This document shows positions 24,691-35,159 of a stretch of 64,000 nucleotides of DNA, piece after piece. The stretch spans positions 1 to 64,000 of the forward strand of contig JAWWNJ010000038.1 in the NCBI GenBank assembly GCA_037176885.1. The letters are read 5' to 3'. A program made the translations under genes and the position numbers. The DNA is from Favolaschia claudopus. Its lineage: Eukaryota > Basidiomycota > Agaricomycetes > Agaricales > Mycenaceae. The first letter of the stretch is position 1. The number at the start of each line of letters is the position of its first letter. The notes under the pieces are model-generated. The model searched no databases. It had not been told where the DNA came from and saw only the letters and a list, made by a program, of their open reading frames with translations.

Positions 24691-25215
24691 CGCCCCGGAA
24701 AGTGTGACATGTGACAGTCACACTTTCCGTGAATCATCCACGCCTGGCACTGGCCATTTTGCTGGCGCTGACCTTTTTTTTGGCGCTGGTCTTCTCGCTG
24801 GCGGGGGCGCTTTTTTTGTCTGTATTTGTTTCTCTTTTTAAAGTGAAAATTGGGCTTTACATAAATTGCACAAAGTACATACACATAAAAAATGAAGGAA
24901 GGGAGGAAGGGTTGCGGGCGCCGGCCCGGACGGCTGGGGTTTTCCACCCCAGACCCCGACCGCTGCGCGGGGCTTCCGCTCGCCGCGGGGCCCACTGCGT
25001 GGTGCTTCGCTCGCCGCTATGGCCCACTGCGTGGTGCAGCCGCTCGCCGCGGAGGCCCACTGCGTGGTGCCGGCGCTCGCCGCGAGGCCCGCTGCGCGGT
25101 GCTATCTTGTGCCGCGGCTGTTCAACACTTCAAATGTGGTGGGGAGGACACACCGATTAAAGCCGACTCGGAAAGTGTGATGATGGTCACATGTGACGTC
25201 ACACTTTCCGGGGCG
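24690..25215 (+). repeat. GC-rich minisatellite bounded by palindromes, copy 1
   Basis: A run of 4-5 units of about 36 bp, each with GGCCCACTGCGTGGTGC and GCTCGCCGC, occupies about 24955-25110. It is bracketed by two palindromes, GGAAAGTGTGACATGTGACA...TCACACTTTCC at 24699 and GGAAAGTGTGATGATGGTCA...TCACACTTTCC at 25170. A TGGCGCTGG-type short repeat precedes it (24755-24810). The same arrangement is inverted at 55740-56300. The units also read as an open frame, which I treat as chance. Confidence 0.8.
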
Positions 25216-25866
25216 AGTTCGAATTCCTGTTCTGTCTCTTGAATTCCAAATAACCATTGAGAGATGATAGACAGGAAATTGCAAGGGGGTGCGGGCCGGA
25301 GAAGCCGGCACACCGGCTAGGGAGGGTGGGTCAGCCCAGGAGGCCGATAAAAAATAATAATGACCTTTTAGTTTTCACAGGGGGATGGTCCTGGGAGGGT
25401 TCAAAATGAGTGGGATGTGCTGTTTCTGCTATTTTGAATGAGGTTTGAGCATTAATATTCTTTGGTCAGAACAAAGCTGTTCTTGTCAAGTCGTCTCAAT
25501 TAGGAAGCATCGGCCATCAGCTTGGCTATATTTGGCAAAGGCACACTCAATATATGTTCAATTCTTGACTCGCAATTTGAGTGTTGGAAAGGAGAGCTTT
25601 TACTCATACTAACCTCTCTGGACCTGTTTCAAAGCATTCAGATAAAAAATGGCCGAGCAATGGGTAAATTTGATGGTAACTTCCTTATTTGGACGTCACG
25701 TGGTAGGGTGGTTCCTGGAGAAGGGTCTCTAACAAAAAAAGCAGCGTGAGGTGTTTTTTTTCGGTTTCAGTACCCCCTTGGGAAATTGTTTTGTGTATAA
25801 AAAATTAGAATAACTACCCATTTGTCAAACTAATTAAACAATTAAAGTCAAACAAAACTTCAGCTA

Positions 25867-27244
25867 CTCGTAGTGAGAAAAAGTCATGGACGGTCGGTTC
25901 TTTGACCGATCTCGGCCGTCTTTGCCCCTTTTTTCATAATTCCGGGTGCTGGGTGTATGTAAACTGCACCTGTAACAAATTACTGACCATCACCGAGATC
26001 AAAAATAATTGATGTTTGGCCGAAAATGGCCAAACAATCTTGTAGCTCAAAACTTCAATTTTGTAAGTCAACGGGACTTTTTTTGTTCGAATGATGGCTT
26101 GCCCTGTCTTGTAGCGCCATCAAAACTGAGTGATTCTCCAACTTAAATGAAGTCAAACGGTCGAGCCGTTGTTGAGATACAGTGGTGGCAAATAGAAATT
26201 GCCGTGGCTTTTTGGTGAAAATCTGGCTGTATACTTCACCGAATGACCTCAAATAAAATGTAGAGATTGGTATGTGATACTTCTGTACCTCTTAGAACAC
26301 TCAGCAATATATTATGCCCTGAGAATGCATCAATCATAGGATGATTTCCGATTTTTGCCATATTCGGAAAAACACAATGAGGGTTCAGCGAAAAGGTGTC
26401 ATAATAGGATGAAAGTACTTGAAAAACAGTCCTCGTTTCCACTTTGGTTGAATGGAATTGACCCTCATTTGGGCTCACAGCAGCCGCTCAAAGTTGGCTT
26501 GAAAATGCAGAGAAAATAGCTAAAAGGACCAACTTCAAGCAGCCGTTGCGAGCTCAAATGAGGTTCAATTCCAGTCAATCAAAGTGATAACTAGCATTGT
26601 TTTTCAAGTACTTCCATCCTATTATGACACTTTTGTGCTGAGGATACATTGAGCTTTTCCAGATATGGCAATAATCAGAAACTGTCCTGTTATTGATGCA
26701 TTGTCAGGGCATAATATATAGCTGAGTGTTCTAAGTGGTACAGTAGTATCATATATTTATCTCTACATTTTATTTCAGGTCATTCGGTGAAGTATACAGC
26801 AAGGTTTTGGCCAAAAAGCCACGGCAATTTCTATTTGCCACCACTGTATCACGCTCTGGAGTTGGCCACTTTTGGCTGTTTTTACCATTTTTGGCTATTT
26901 TACGGCAATTTTGGCAAACTTGCAAGCACGATATCTCAAGAATGGCTGCACCGTTTTGCTTCATCTAAGTTCTGAATCTCAATAGTTTTTTTAGAGGTAC
27001 ACCCTGCGTGGGAGGTATTTCTGTGAAAAAGAATTCTTGCTGAGTTAGAAAAATCAATTTCGGAGTTGTCTGACTGTTTGGCTGTTTTTAGCCAAATATC
27101 AATTATATTGGATCTCGGTGATGGTAAGTAATTTGTTGCAAGTGTAGTCTACATACACCCAGCACCTGGAATCATAGAAAAGGGTGCAAAGACAGCCGAA
27201 ATCGGTCAAAGAACCGACCGTCCATGACTTTTTCTCACTACGAG
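25867..27244. mobile_element. foldback element gamma, TA target, hosting element beta
   Basis: Arms of about 180 bp start CTCGTAGTGAGAAAAAGTC on the left and end with the inverse on the right. TA lies on both sides (25865-25866, 27245-27246). The arms continue inward with weaker pairing up to the nested element at 26180-26846. No ORF encodes a transposase. Confidence 0.85.
26180..26846. mobile_element. foldback MITE beta nested in gamma
   Basis: Ends CAGTGGTGGCAAATAGAAA and inverse with TA at 26178-26179 and 26847-26848. The two halves (about 310 bp each) pair along nearly their whole length, leaving a small centre near 26500-26520. The element is therefore almost a perfect palindrome. Confidence 0.88.
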
Positions 27245-27447
27245 TATCAGATTGTACAGTAACTACCAAATCTTTCAATCCTTCTGATCGTGAGCACAAT
27301 CCATTCAATCGTTCGATTACTTCATCAGATTGAGGATATATTTTGCCAAAGTCACCATGATTAGTACATCTGGTAGAATTGGCGGGCAAAGAGGCACGTG
27401 ACAGGTCACCATCAGTAACCTCCACGCCGTTAGTACAGTGACGTATT

Positions 27448-28816
27448 TCATTTTAAGACATCTTTCATGAGGGGTGACAATGCTGCATCAGTTTTTCCAA
27501 CTGCGTTGTGTGAGGCGCAGCGCTGGAAATTACGGCGCCGGCCGAAATAACAAATTCCTAAAACGAGAGCTGCCACGAGGCTAATTCCCACCATGATGGA
27601 AAGTGCGATCAGATCTGGGTGCAGAATGACGCCTTTTCCAGAGGTTTCGGTAAGGTCGGAGTCTACTTCGATGTTCCTTCCAATTGTGGGGGCAGGTGAT
27701 GGCCTACGGACAATTAATATTATTACTCACACTGTGCACTGGTGGCACTGACGCTACTGTTATTTCTGGGCAATTTGATGGGCCATTGACAAAGTCTCCT
27801 GTCTATCCGCAAAATTGGTCAGAGTTTGGCTTAAGTCAGTGGTAACATACGTTGGAGTAGGTGCAAGCGTCCTCTGCGTTGAAGTAGATGCAAGTAAAGA
27901 AATCACCAAGTTGGGAGCCATCCTCCAACGCCTCCTGATTCTTATCTTGATCAGGACACTTCATTGGGGGAAACAATGTTGAATGGGGGGACAGCGGCCC
28001 AGGTACACGCGACAGGGGGCAGTTTCCCGGCCCACTAGACAGTTTCTCCTATGGGGCGTGTGACGCAAGGGATCTCGCGAATCCGGTGAACGCACCGGTG
28101 TGTATACGCAGGGGGCCACTTCGTTAAAGTAGAAGCAGTCAGTCGTGTCTGCGTTTGAGGCACCAGTATCCAGAAGTGCATTGTCTCCGTTGAAAAAGGC
28201 ACACCGAGCTTCTCCTGACGAGAGCGCTGGGGGACAATTTGCGGGGCCACTGGAATAGTTTTCCTAAGGATGTGATTAGACTCTCGACCATTTGAACCAG
28301 TGTGCTTGACAGACGGGAGTATAGACACACGGAGCGATTTCCTTGGTATAAAAGCAGTCCGTCGTATCGGCATTCGAAGCACCACTCTGCAGTGGTGCCT
28401 GGTTCTTGTTTACGCTGGGGCAACGTGCAGGCGCTGCGGGGTCTCCAATTGATATGGGGCAACTTGGATTGCGCTCGGTGGAACTGACAGGGGCCCCACC
28501 GGTTGACTTATGAGATTTTTGTCAGTGTCCGCCAAAATGACAGAAGAAAGGGACGAACGCGGAAATAAGAGCACATAACCGACTGTATTTTGCAATCAGA
28601 AATACCACATAAGGTTGTAGTGGTCTCATAGCTGCAAGTGTCGATCATGAAGCCATTCTCCGCGCTTACTCCGGAAGCGGTGAGTCTCATATCTAAGAGG
28701 TTGGTTGGCGGGCAGGGATTAGAGGGTGGACCCGGTGGGGCATCTGCCCGTCGGGTCGCGGTGACTATAGGTGCGGCGGCAAGGAAGAAGACAGTTAGAA
28801 GTGACATACCCAACAT
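27448..28816 (-). CDS. cysteine-rich repeat single-pass membrane protein, about six exons
   Basis: Exons 28816-28580, 28506-28315, 28263-28096, 28048-27851 and 27802 downward have matching phases with 47-73-nt introns. The last exon ends at 27448, but the final junction (near 27700) has no fully consistent donor/acceptor pair and may need cDNA. The protein starts with a signal peptide (MLGMSLLTVFFLAAAPIVTA). Four diverged modules of about 50 residues follow, each with a CP pair near the front and a C-x-Y-x(5-6)-C-x-Y or similar end. Modules 2 and 3 share SGASNADTTDCFY, and each of modules 2-4 sits in its own exon. A single membrane segment (LIALSIMVGISLVAALVLGI) is followed by a basic anchor (GRRR) and a short cytosolic tail. 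This predicts a type I plasma-membrane protein with a disulfide-rich ectodomain. I do not recognise the family. Confidence 0.75.
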
Positions 28817-28860
28817 TGTCTGATTACAGTTGCGGTGGAGAATGAGATAGAAATCCTCGC

Positions 28861-28870
28861 GGTATTTAAA
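28861..28870 (-). promoter_or_regulatory. possible TATA-like element of the membrane-protein gene
   Basis: TTTAAATACC on the minus strand lies about 45-55 bases before the ATG at 28816, in an otherwise mixed leader. The distance is short for a fungal promoter, so confidence is low. Confidence 0.3.
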
Positions 28871-28986
28871 CAGAACCGGGGATGCAGTGGGGCCGATGGA
28901 GACCAATCAATCATGCCTAATTGCCTATTGTTTTCTCTATGGAAAGAAAGCATTTTAGAGGTCTCATTCATATACAGTCGGATATG

Positions 28987-29107
28987 TCAGCGTAATTTGC
29001 TGTTCGGTATCGCCCGTATCGAGTGGTCAAGACAAGAAGTCTAAAGAAACTGCGTTTGTGTAGAGAACGTCGTGGTCTCGGTTACAAACGCATAAAGACT
29101 ACGTAAT
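28987..29107 (+). repeat. dispersed repeat D, copy 2
   Basis: Partner of 23083-23187, with a 15-20-base insertion (near AAAGAAACTGCGTTT). See copy 1. Confidence 0.6.
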
Positions 29108-29124
29108 GCTTACGAGAGTACAGT

Positions 29125-29520
29125 ATGCTGGAAAGTAAACAGTGGTATGTAAGAATTGCAGGATACAAGAAAAGCGAATATTTCTTGTCTCACGAGGCCG
29201 TCGACATCGCACGGATTATCATCGAAGGTTATATTGCACTACTTTACGTCCATCGCGACCACCTCAGCGAGCTCTATCCCCTTCTCCCCTGGCTCCACTC
29301 CAGCGAGGCTTACGAACATCTCTTCGGCGAAGCACGTCGCATCGTCAAGGACTTTAGTATGCTGGACTTCCTCTACATGATCCCAAAGCTTCGCGTCAAG
29401 ATTTGGGCGGCCATCCTTCGCGCGAAAACATCCAATCCAAAGGATCGTGCAGCTGGCTATTCGCATACATATTTCGACAGCACTGGGCTCGACATTCTGG
29501 CCCTCTCTTCGTGCGCCGTC
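29125..29520 (+). pseudogene. fragment of a multicopy fungal protein family
   Basis: The frame reads SEYFLSHEAVDIARIIIEGY, then WLHSSEAYEHLFGEARRIVK, DFLYMIPKLRVK and AAGYSHTYFD. From memory this block belongs to large, uncharacterised, high-copy proteins of mushroom genomes, which I cannot name. It is cut at both ends. At about 29520 it passes abruptly into a copia integrase fragment in another frame. Confidence 0.5.
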
Positions 29521-29524
29521 ATTC

Positions 29525-30305
29525 GACAAGGAATAGACCGCAGCAGAACGGGACAGCAGAGCGTGCTAATCGCACAATTGATGAGCACACTACGGCTATG
29601 CTACATGAAGCTATAGCTAATCTGCCGCCTTCTTTTAAAGCGCTTGCAGTTGTAGCTTATGTTCATGTTAGCAATATGCATCCCTCAGCTCATATCCCTG
29701 GAGATACTACTCCGTTTGAGCTGTGGTACAAGCGTAAGCCTGATGTGTCACACCTTAGGGTGTGGGGTTGTCTTGCCTATGTTCATGTGCAGAGAGATAA
29801 ACGGGAGAATTCCGGCATCCACTTTCAAAAGTGCGTCTTTGTGGGATATCCCACACAACACAAGGGATGGCTCTTCTACAATCCAGAGACACGCAAAACT
29901 GTTGTCTCTGAGCGCGCAGTCTTTCTCCAAGCGCTTAATGCTGCTCATGTGCATTCAGCAGAGTCTGCTCTACATGCTGGCGAGCCGCGCCCTTTTAAGC
30001 GTGAGGATGCTCATTTGTGGAAGGAAGCTGCTCTTGCTGAGATTAATGCTCTACTGCACCTGGGAAGTTGTGGATGCACCCCCTGGCGTTAAGCCAGTTC
30101 GTTCCCAATGGGTCTTTGTTATAAAGCACAAGTCTGATGGCTCTGTTGAGCGTTACAAGGCGAGACTCGTTGCAGATGGTCGCACCCAGAAATATGGTGT
30201 TGACTACAACGAGATTTTCTCCCCTACTGTAAAACCTGCCACACTCCGCATTGTCCTTGCACTGGCTGCACAGCACGACCTCAAACTTCGTTCCATTGAC
30301 TTCTC
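29525..30305 (+). pseudogene. Ty1/copia integrase to reverse transcriptase fragment
   Basis: Integrase C-terminal half: PQQNGTAERANRTI, then TPFELWYKRKPDVSHLRVWG and the GYPTQHKGW module. A frame change near 30045-30060 leads to the start of reverse transcriptase (VRSQWVFVIKHKSDGS, YKARLVADG, FSPTVKPATLRIVLALAA). The sequence stops before the YVDD site at about 30305. It lacks gag, protease and LTRs. The residues differ clearly from the copia element at 50.5 kb, so it is another family. Confidence 0.85.
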
Positions 30306-31582
30306 ACCAGATTGGGAATTTTGCCTAATACAAGTCTTAGATAGAGGTTCAATGAAGGGTTCTTATTGGGCTGATCTGCCAAAATGTCCCTTGGTCTTTT
30401 GCTATATGACCCACAAAAAATTCAGACCACTTTTTTTTCTGAGTGTTTCTATGTGGTTTTCTCACCAAACGGGACACTTTCCAAAAATCTCGGAGGAAAA
30501 TTTGGCCAGCACAGCCACAGGATAGTCATCTCAGCACGCTTCGGCAGCTCGCTTAAGGGTGGGACCTGTCTTAAGTAAGGTGCGGGGATCCCACGCTCTC
30601 TATCTTACGTGAGGGTGTGTGGAGGACTAAACGCTATCCGGCAACCCCGGTGATGGCAGATCGGTCGCCAGACCGATTAAAGCCGATGGCCACGGCCAGT
30701 AAAACCCTCGGCAATCTTAGGCAAACGACTCAGTTTGATTGCAGCTATCAGGCTTGTAAACGGCTAAGCTGTAGCATCAAATTTCAGTTTTCGGACCCAA
30801 AAAAAATGACCGATTGCACAGCCACACATTGTTTACCGGTGCATAGAGCCTCGGACCGAGACAGAATGTCTATTTCTTGTGCTTTCACGGTAAGTAGATC
30901 AAGGTTTAGACCGCCAGGAGCGGAGAAAAGGGCAAAAAATGTAGGAAATTTTGGTTCAACAGCCGAAAAAAATGACCGATTGCGTAAGAAAATGAGGTCT
31001 TAACGTGAATCGCATTCTTTTCATCGGTTTCCTTCCAAAAAAATTGGTTTTGAACTCTAATTCTCAGCCGATCACTCACGGCACGTGTGCCGAAAAGGTG
31101 GCGGTTGGCACTCGGAGAATTAATGGTATGTACCCCGTCTGGTCTCCATATTCGCTGAGATTATCTTCTTATCCTAGGGTATCAGTGGTCAACGCGCCCA
31201 TTTCGGGTTGGTATTTGTGCGGACCCGTTATGTAGTTCAATAGCTCAGACAGCATGATACGTATCCTTGAAGCTTGACTTGCAGTTGTGGACTTGCAACT
31301 TATTGACAAACGAAGTACTAGTTTAAAAGAGTTTAAGTCGTCAAGTTTCACGCAAATTCACCATGTTGAAGCGATGCCGAGAATCCTGCCGCAATGTTGG
31401 CCGAAACATTGCCGCCATCAACATCGCCTTTTTGGGCGGATAAAATAAGTAAGGGAGAAGAAACGTGACATGACCACGTGATCTCCACGTAACCATTCTC
31501 AAACTCCTGTGCATACTTGTCGTACGTTCCGCCCTCCGATTATACCCTTGCCCACCACTCCTCATCGGTTCTTCTCAACGAT
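30306..31582. other. no supportable gene
   Basis: AAAAATGACCGATTGC occurs at 30805 and 30967 and CCGATTAAAGCCGATGG at 30674. No coding or RNA feature is recognised. Confidence 0.4.
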
Positions 31583-32143
31583 ATGGCCCTGCCTGCATAT
31601 GTTTACGATCGCTTTCAGTTGTTCAACCGAGCCACTTCTGATGAGAGCGAGTGGTACGGGCCAATCAACACTCTTCTGGGGTATCTCTTCCCCCCGCAAG
31701 AGTACGAAGTCGCTCCCCAGTACAAAGGACCAGTATATCCCGGCTCCGTCGACTTCACCACGCTCTATATCGTGCGCTCTGCTCGCGGAAGCAGCAAACA
31801 TCCCATTTGTTTTATCGAGATCAAGCCTGCAGGCCTCCTTCAGGAGCTGGCGGCTAGGTCAGCCGCGGATCGACAAATGCGCGAGAGATTTGATCGGCTT
31901 GTCGAGTGCCTCATCATCCCGAAGCTGATTGGGTTGAGTGCGATAGGGTCACAATTCGCCATCTACGAATATGACCGAGCGTCGCACGAGCTCACCCCCG
32001 CGGAAATCCCCAGAGATACCCGGATTGTCAACGACACGGCCCCCGCTGCGCGCTGGGCCCACGACTTTTTGGACGGTGGTGAAGGTGAGGCTAAGCTGCT
32101 GTCAGTGGCGCAGTCCATCCGCGAACTGTGTGACGCTCTTTGA
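31583..32143 (+). CDS. PD-(D/E)XK nuclease-like protein, single exon
   Basis: The 186-residue frame starts at the ATG in CAACGATATGG; a longer in-frame start at 31517 lacks similarity to the rest. The pattern fits the restriction-endonuclease-like fold: an acidic helix near residues 20-27 (SDESEWYGP), D57 in GSVDFTTLYIV, and E79-I-K81 in FIEIKPAG. A conserved-looking tail reads VNDTAPAARWAHDFLDG. I recall many near relatives in Agaricomycetes of the same length, annotated only as hypothetical. Nuclease activity is inferred from the E...D...ExK pattern, not shown. There is no signal peptide or membrane segment, so it probably acts inside the cell. It is not clearly linked to a neighbour, although mobile elements surround it. 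Confidence 0.72.
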   Translation: MALPAYVYDRFQLFNRATSDESEWYGPINTLLGYLFPPQEYEVAPQYKGPVYPGSVDFTTLYIVRSARGSSKHPICFIEIKPAGLLQELAARSAADRQMRERFDRLVECLIIPKLIGLSAIGSQFAIYEYDRASHELTPAEIPRDTRIVNDTAPAARWAHDFLDGGEGEAKLLSVAQSIRELCDAL

Positions 32144-32631
32144 GCACTCGAGGTAAATCTTTGTTTCGACGCCTTGGGAACGCTTATCCATCCATCACCC
32201 TCCCCACAGGTCTAGGTGGTCGATGCAGATTCTCTGTTGTATTTTGTTTGTTCCCGATTGCGCATGGTTCTCGTTTACTTCCGAGTGCAACTCGCGCCCC
32301 GGGGTTTTACATTACTCCTGAAATTATTGTCACGGTGAATCCACCCCCAACCGAATCATCGGTTGAACGAAATTTCCTCGACGAAAACATTTCTGTTATA
32401 CGGCTTGATTGCTACGGATGCGGCGATTTGGGCCATGAAATTTCTGAATGCCCATCCCTCAATGAAATTATCTCTTGCGGCGATTTGCTCAGGGATAATG
32501 TGGGCAACCTCTGTTGGCCCAACGGCCTGCATCTGCGACGTTCCACCGATCAGACTGAGACTTATATCGATGCGTTCAACCGACAGTGTGTTCCTAAAAA
32601 TCCTGTTTCATGTCCTTGTGAGAATACGTAG
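32140..32631 (+). CDS. gag-type zinc-knuckle ORF, probable retroelement remnant
   Basis: A 163-codon frame overlaps the stop of the gene before it. Residues about 90-103 form a perfect CCHC knuckle (CYGCGDLGHEISEC), followed by a block (CGDLLRDNVGN, PNGLHLRRS, ETYIDAFNRQ) that resembles the region after the knuckle in basidiomycete Ty3-type gag. There is no protease or pol. The first 60 residues look non-coding. It may be a gag fragment or a small domesticated gene. Confidence 0.45.
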   Translation: MSTRGKSLFRRLGNAYPSITLPTGLGGRCRFSVVFCLFPIAHGSRLLPSATRAPGFYITPEIIVTVNPPPTESSVERNFLDENISVIRLDCYGCGDLGHEISECPSLNEIISCGDLLRDNVGNLCWPNGLHLRRSTDQTETYIDAFNRQCVPKNPVSCPCENT

Positions 32632-33377
32632 TTTGTTTCGGTGTGCTATGACAGTGATGTACTCGCGTATCAATACACTTGTCGTTGCTTGCCCCCTTCG
32701 TCCATCTGTGTCTGAGTCGAGCCACCCACTGACCATAGTGGTCTGAGACCATCCTTCTGTCTACCCCCCCTATTTCTCACGGTCCTCCACCCCAAATTCA
32801 ATCGCATTTTGTCTATGCATATGCGAAAGATCCTGCGACTTCAACGATCGAAATAGCTGATTCCACTCCATCCAATATGCCGTCCTCGCCTTCGCATTTC
32901 TTCCTTTCGTATCCCAACATTGATATCGCACTCACCGTGGCTCTCCTACCACAACACCTTTTCAAGAATTTATGCCTGGAGAGCGAAGAACAATCCCCCG
33001 AGATGCTCGACGGCCCAACTTCCGCCGTGCTGCACCGTGATATTCCAACTCCGACAACTCTCTCCACACCTGCTTGTTTATCCTGTCGTCGCCCGCACTG
33101 TACCCTCCTCCGCGTACTTGAGCATAAAATCTGTAATTTTCTAGCGCAGACTATCAGTCTAGTCAACCATTTTATACACTAGAGACGATATGAGATTTAT
33201 TTTTGCTGCTTTCTGAGCTCTGAGTACCTCCTGTGCAAGCACAAGGCCGGGTCAACCGGCAATAGTCCCTGGCCCGATCACATGCTAAGTCCCACCTTGA
33301 TGACGTAGTTGGACTGGGATCTTGTGTACAAAAATAGAACTCTGTCATAGTTTGATGGAGCTCCACAGGAATAATGT
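32632..33377. other. no supportable gene
   Basis: Frames of 75-125 codons on both strands at 32.8-33.2 kb; no domain seen. Confidence 0.35.
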
Positions 33378-33380
33378 AGT

Positions 33381-33785
33381 ATCGTGCCAAATTGTAGGTC
33401 TGGATTTGCACAACAGGTCTGGATTTTCAATTTTTCTCTTCTCCCTTTTCGATTTGGACCTCCGGACTTTTCGGAATCTGTTTGTATGCTATTGGGCTAT
33501 ACATCCTGCAAGTTTGATAGCGATACGGCCAAAGGAAGGCAGTAAGAAAAACGGGCTTTCATCAAGGTATTTTGATGGATTGACAGGACAGATCAAAAAC
33601 CTCGAGAAAACGGCGAACGTTTCTTGACATTGGACTTGCATGAAATCGTGAGGATTTTAGCTCTACCCATAGTGAATTGGTACCGGAATAAATGCCGAAA
33701 AATCCGGAGACCCAAAGTGCAAAGGGAGGAGAGAAAAATCGAAAATCCAGACCCATTGTGAAAATCCAGACCTATTTGGCACGAT
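33381..33785. mobile_element. MITE with 3-bp target AGT
   Basis: Ends ATCGTGCCAAAT and ATTTGGCACGAT, continuing for about 55 bp with GGTCTGGATTT words. The duplication AGT is at 33378-33380 and 33786-33788. 405 bp, non-coding. Confidence 0.8.
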
Positions 33786-34007
33786 AGTAATGGGACTTGG
33801 GCAGAAGGGCTAATTACTTGTGATGTGGGCCAATAGCGCGGTAATAGCGAATATTCCCAATATGGTTGACCATCATCTGATCAACACTGCCTCACGGAAT
33901 TGTTCCGGACGACCCTTCCACTGTAAATGCATCGTTCAACCGTTCAACATCGCGCATTTGGGGGCTTTAACTTCAAGTCCTGCAATGAGGGGATTAGTAC
34001 AAAGATT

Positions 34008-34204
34008 AGAGCCTTTGCGGTAGCCACCGGTGGCTTTAGGTGACCAGTTTTTCTCGAAACCGAATGACAGCGTGTGGCTGTATTAGCCACCATTTGTACG
34101 TCCTATTGAGGGGATTCCATGGTGGCTACCTTGAACCGTAGACTCAAAAAACCATTGCACACGAGGAGCCACCGAAAGCCACCGGTGGCTACCGCAAAGT
34201 CTCT
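34008..34204. mobile_element. MITE with 3-bp target ATT
   Basis: Inverted ends of about 30 bp with GCGGTAGCCACCGGTGGCTT. ATT on both sides (34005-34007, 34205-34207). 197 bp. A third GGTGGCTACC word lies inside at 34121. Confidence 0.75.
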
Positions 34205-34207
34205 ATT

Positions 34208-35159
34208 ATTGACACTGATTTCTGTGTATTTTCATCAGATAATGCAACGGTTGATTTATGGAATTGAATGAATTCTCAATGCTTCGTTGCGTTGATTCTT
34301 CAAGTTCTCCTAGTACTTGGGCTCTCATTTGAAACATTATTTATTAATCAAGCTTCAAGACAGCAAGCTAGTGTTTGTTGGAAGGGAACCCGATTCACAG
34401 AACCAAAACCTGTTTTGAAACTGGACAAGATGGGAGTGCCAGTTGAATCAGAAGTTGTTAATCTGATTCTCATTCAAGCTAACAGAGTCAAGCTTACCAG
34501 AGGGTCTGCTTCCTAAAAGTCAGCTTTGTGAGTTCACAGCTTGAGTTTAATTTGATGCACTCCATCTCGAGCTCTAAAGTAATATCAATACACCAAAGAA
34601 GGGACAGAGTAAAATGGATATCATAGAAAGAGCCTCTCTTATATTCCGGCTATTCCCCGATGCGCAAACCGGAGATATTTCGACTCGAAGAAGCTTCAAG
34701 ATGTTGTGTTGACTCAGGCTTGAAAATGGGATGGTATTGGGACCCTTTAAAGATGGTTAAGTAAGAGGTGAACTATATTAACTGAGAACAAACCACTAAA
34801 GTAACAGTGAGAGCAATCATCCACGCGAAGAAACTGGCAAGATTGTGGAGGATTGATGTAATCATCACGTGATGGCGTCCTGCCGTCACGAAATCTGGCT
34901 GATGCGGGCTAGCACAGTCCTCGGGCCTTGCTCGGGCCGTCGAATAAACCTTTTATGTGGGGGTCGGCAATACCGGTAGGCCTGATGGCCCATCAGATCA
35001 AGTCACAGCCACCCGAAAAGACGTCGAATCTCTCCTCTCACCGACTCTCGACGATTTACACCTCTCTGCACTCAACCAGGTCACCGACACCGGAATAGCA
35101 ACTATGATACATTATTTAGCATCCTATAAACAATCTTTAACTACAAGAATTATATTGGA
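34208..35159. other. no supportable gene
   Basis: AT-rich sequence with short frames; 3' side of the minus-strand pseudogene. Nothing recognised. Confidence 0.4.

Noticed and set aside
24955..25110. CRISPR-like array of spaced repeats
   Set aside because: Units are contiguous, GC-rich and diverged, with no unique spacers; the host is a fungus.
24857..25242. open frames through the GC-rich minisatellite (also at 55.9-56.2 kb)
   Set aside because: Tandem units whose length is a multiple of three stay open in several frames on both strands; no sign of selection.
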